Source: Bacteroidales bacterium
GTDB taxonomy: Bacteria > Bacteroidota > Bacteroidia > Bacteroidales > UBA932
Assembly: GCA_015060405.1 (NCBI GenBank)
Contig: SUYN01000020.1
Coordinates: forward strand, 1-48,655
Length of the DNA: 48,655 nucleotides
Direction of reading: 5' to 3'
Part shown: piece by piece, positions 47,421 through 48,655 of the stretch
Layout of the letters: every line of letters starts with the position of its first letter
Numbering within the stretch: the stretch's first letter is position 1
Translations under genes and position numbers: made by a program
Notes under the pieces: model-generated
What the model was told of the DNA's origin: nothing
What the model saw: only the letters and a program-made list of their open reading frames with translations
The model's database searches: none

Positions 47421-48542
47421 ATGCGAAGAATAATTGTATTTCTAGTTATGGCAATATTAGCCATAGGGTGTCAGGAAAAGATGAACCTAGATGTTACTGA
47501 ATCAGAACACAAGTTTGATCATAGTCACAAAGAGTATTTCGCTCAAGTATTGTCAAAAGCAGTTATGGACAATGAAAATCTACGCAAGTTTATCAAGGCA
47601 GAAGCTCTAAAACAGTTTGATAAGGATTATGATGTGTTTTATCCTTTTGTGAAAGATCAGGTAGTGGAAGATGGAAGAACATTCCGTCAAATTCTTTTGA
47701 ATTACATTTCGGAGAATGATTTGAACTCAATTGAGAATCAATTGCCTATGCTGAATATATTGGTTCCTGATTGGGAATGGATAGATGCTTTTAGTATTAA
47801 AACATGGAATATATCCGATACTGATATTGTGGTGAGTGTTGACGGAAAGAGTGGTCATCCTATATATTATAACGGAGTATTGCTCGGCGAACTGGAAAAC
47901 GGTATTTTCCCTGAATATCCAGTACTCATTGTGAAAGAGAATGAAAGGATGAAGTTAGTGTCTCCAGAAACAAAAGTGTCTGCTTATTCATATGAGTTTG
48001 CTAATGACGCTTTTAATCCGGCTATCATGACCAAAGGAACCCCATCAACCTCATATAGATATTTTGAAACTAACCCTGGTGTTAATGCATTATCTAAAAC
48101 AGAATTGAAATCACTTGCTCCAGAGGCAGTTCAGGCATGGAATGAATATGGCGATGATCCATATGAAGCTCAACGTCAATATGTGTATTTTAATATGCGA
48201 AAGGGGGAAAGTGCAGGCACCCTAAACCCGAAGATTCGCGAAAGTGTTCTTGCTATTCGTTTACATAGTACAAATTGTATTGATGATACTACAAATGATC
48301 CGACACTTGAAGAGGCTATGAAAAAGACGGAGGATTATGATGCAGATTCCACACTGATAAACGACTTATGGGGAGAGGGTCAATTGGAAATCCAGTTATA
48401 TGCAACAACCTTGGATGCAAATGATAATATTGTTGTTCTAAATGAAAATGCGATTCCTGTTAAGGGGTCTGAAATATTTGACATCGACAAAGCTAAAAGA
48501 GATTTTTACCATAAAACGTGGTTTACTAAAAGTAAATTATAG
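47421..48542 (+). CDS. Cluster-terminal lipoprotein of unknown function
   Basis: A 373-aa exported lipoprotein; MRRIIVFLVMAILAIGCQEK gives a lipobox Cys at 17. I chose this ATG (47421), not the in-frame ATG at 47346, because the longer reading would put 25 unrelated residues before the signal. The mature part is acidic with helices followed by beta-rich segments (WEWIDAFSIKTWNISDTDIV, SYRYFETNPGVNALSKTEL) and no cysteine cluster or catalytic motif I recognise. It is AT-rich like the precursor and radical-SAM genes and the last gene of the cluster visible. A lipoprotein in this position is a candidate immunity factor, by analogy with other bacteriocin loci only. Confidence 0.65.
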   Translation: MRRIIVFLVMAILAIGCQEKMNLDVTESEHKFDHSHKEYFAQVLSKAVMDNENLRKFIKAEALKQFDKDYDVFYPFVKDQVVEDGRTFRQILLNYISENDLNSIENQLPMLNILVPDWEWIDAFSIKTWNISDTDIVVSVDGKSGHPIYYNGVLLGELENGIFPEYPVLIVKENERMKLVSPETKVSAYSYEFANDAFNPAIMTKGTPSTSYRYFETNPGVNALSKTELKSLAPEAVQAWNEYGDDPYEAQRQYVYFNMRKGESAGTLNPKIRESVLAIRLHSTNCIDDTTNDPTLEEAMKKTEDYDADSTLINDLWGEGQLEIQLYATTLDANDNIVVLNENAIPVKGSEIFDIDKAKRDFYHKTWFTKSKL

Positions 48543-48607
48543 GGTATTTTCACCCATTTTCTAAGATTTGCTAATGATATGCAAAACATTGTGTTTTAGC
48601 GTATTCT

Positions 48608-48644
48608 GGCAAATTTTCTTTTCTTGCGATTTGCAAAATTTGCC
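48608..48644. repeat. 10-bp inverted repeat near the window's end
   Basis: GGCAAATTTT (48608-48617) and AAAATTTGCC (48635-48644) pair perfectly around 17 bases. It might be a terminator for the lipoprotein gene, though no T run follows within the window. Confidence 0.5.
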
Positions 48645-48655
48645 GATAATATCTA

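Overview
The window looks like a chromosome segment of an anaerobic or microaerophilic, probably gut-associated, Bacteroidota (Bacteroidales-like) bacterium. The grounds are Na+-NQR, lipoprotein-rich glycan genes, a TonB receptor, gadB/gadC, superoxide reductase and flavodiiron protein, TTG-N19..21-TAnnTTTG type promoters, DUF3244- and DUF4932-like proteins, and mostly weak Shine-Dalgarno signals. No rRNA or tRNA gene, CRISPR array or complete insertion sequence was recognised. A finer taxonomic placement cannot be supported from the sequence alone.

Layout. 1-2.88 kb: 3' end of the nqr operon (nqrC partial, nqrD, nqrE, nqrF) and a terminator. 2.99-7.93 kb: a five-gene, tightly packed heterodisulfide-reductase-like operon (HdrC-, HdrB-, short HdrA-, second HdrC-like, and a fused membrane/4Fe-4S/CCG subunit), likely an electron-transfer complex exchanging electrons with the quinone pool. 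8.0-10.3 kb: a GH3 lipoprotein, ended by a 22-bp perfect hairpin shared with the convergent flavodiiron gene. 11.6-20.3 kb (minus strand): an operon for xylan/arabinoxylan side chains and oligosaccharides (53-aa membrane ORF, GH43-CBM, GH43-GH8 fusion, xylan-linked beta-sandwich protein, GH43, TonB receptor, small lipoprotein). 20.4-23.0 kb: an SGNH/sialate-O-acetylesterase-type lipoprotein flanked by two related hairpins, then a broken SDR gene. 23.6-26.6 kb: gadB-gadC acid resistance. 26.6-30.5 kb: desulfoferrodoxin, alpha/beta hydrolase, a lysophospholipid acyltransferase plus CDP-alcohol phosphatidyltransferase pair, and a holin-X-like plus YtxH pair.

30.5-36.4 kb is an AT-richer accessory stretch: two stand-alone AAA ATPases (DUF4143 type and DUF234 type), an orphan 59-aa ORF, and a hipBA toxin-antitoxin module lying between two direct copies of a roughly 220-nt element. 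Each copy of that element has its own Bacteroidota promoter and a long branched hairpin; copy A also ends in an intrinsic terminator. It is probably a non-coding RNA that I cannot name.

36.4-48.6 kb is the most interesting block: a predicted ribosomally made, post-translationally modified peptide (RiPP) system. It has a membrane-tethered TPR/coiled-coil/HTH regulator, a small secreted DUF3244-like protein, a C39-peptidase ABC exporter, an 88-aa double-glycine precursor with four core cysteines, a secreted HEISH metallopeptidase, a radical-SAM/SPASM maturase, HlyD- and TolC-type export partners, a pilin-like small protein and a terminal lipoprotein. The proposed flow is precursor, radical-SAM modification in the cytosol, leader removal by the C39 domain during export, passage through the HlyD/TolC conduit, then possible processing or protection by the metallopeptidase and lipoprotein. 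The export genes are GC-rich and host-like while the maturation genes are AT-rich, which suggests a mosaic origin.
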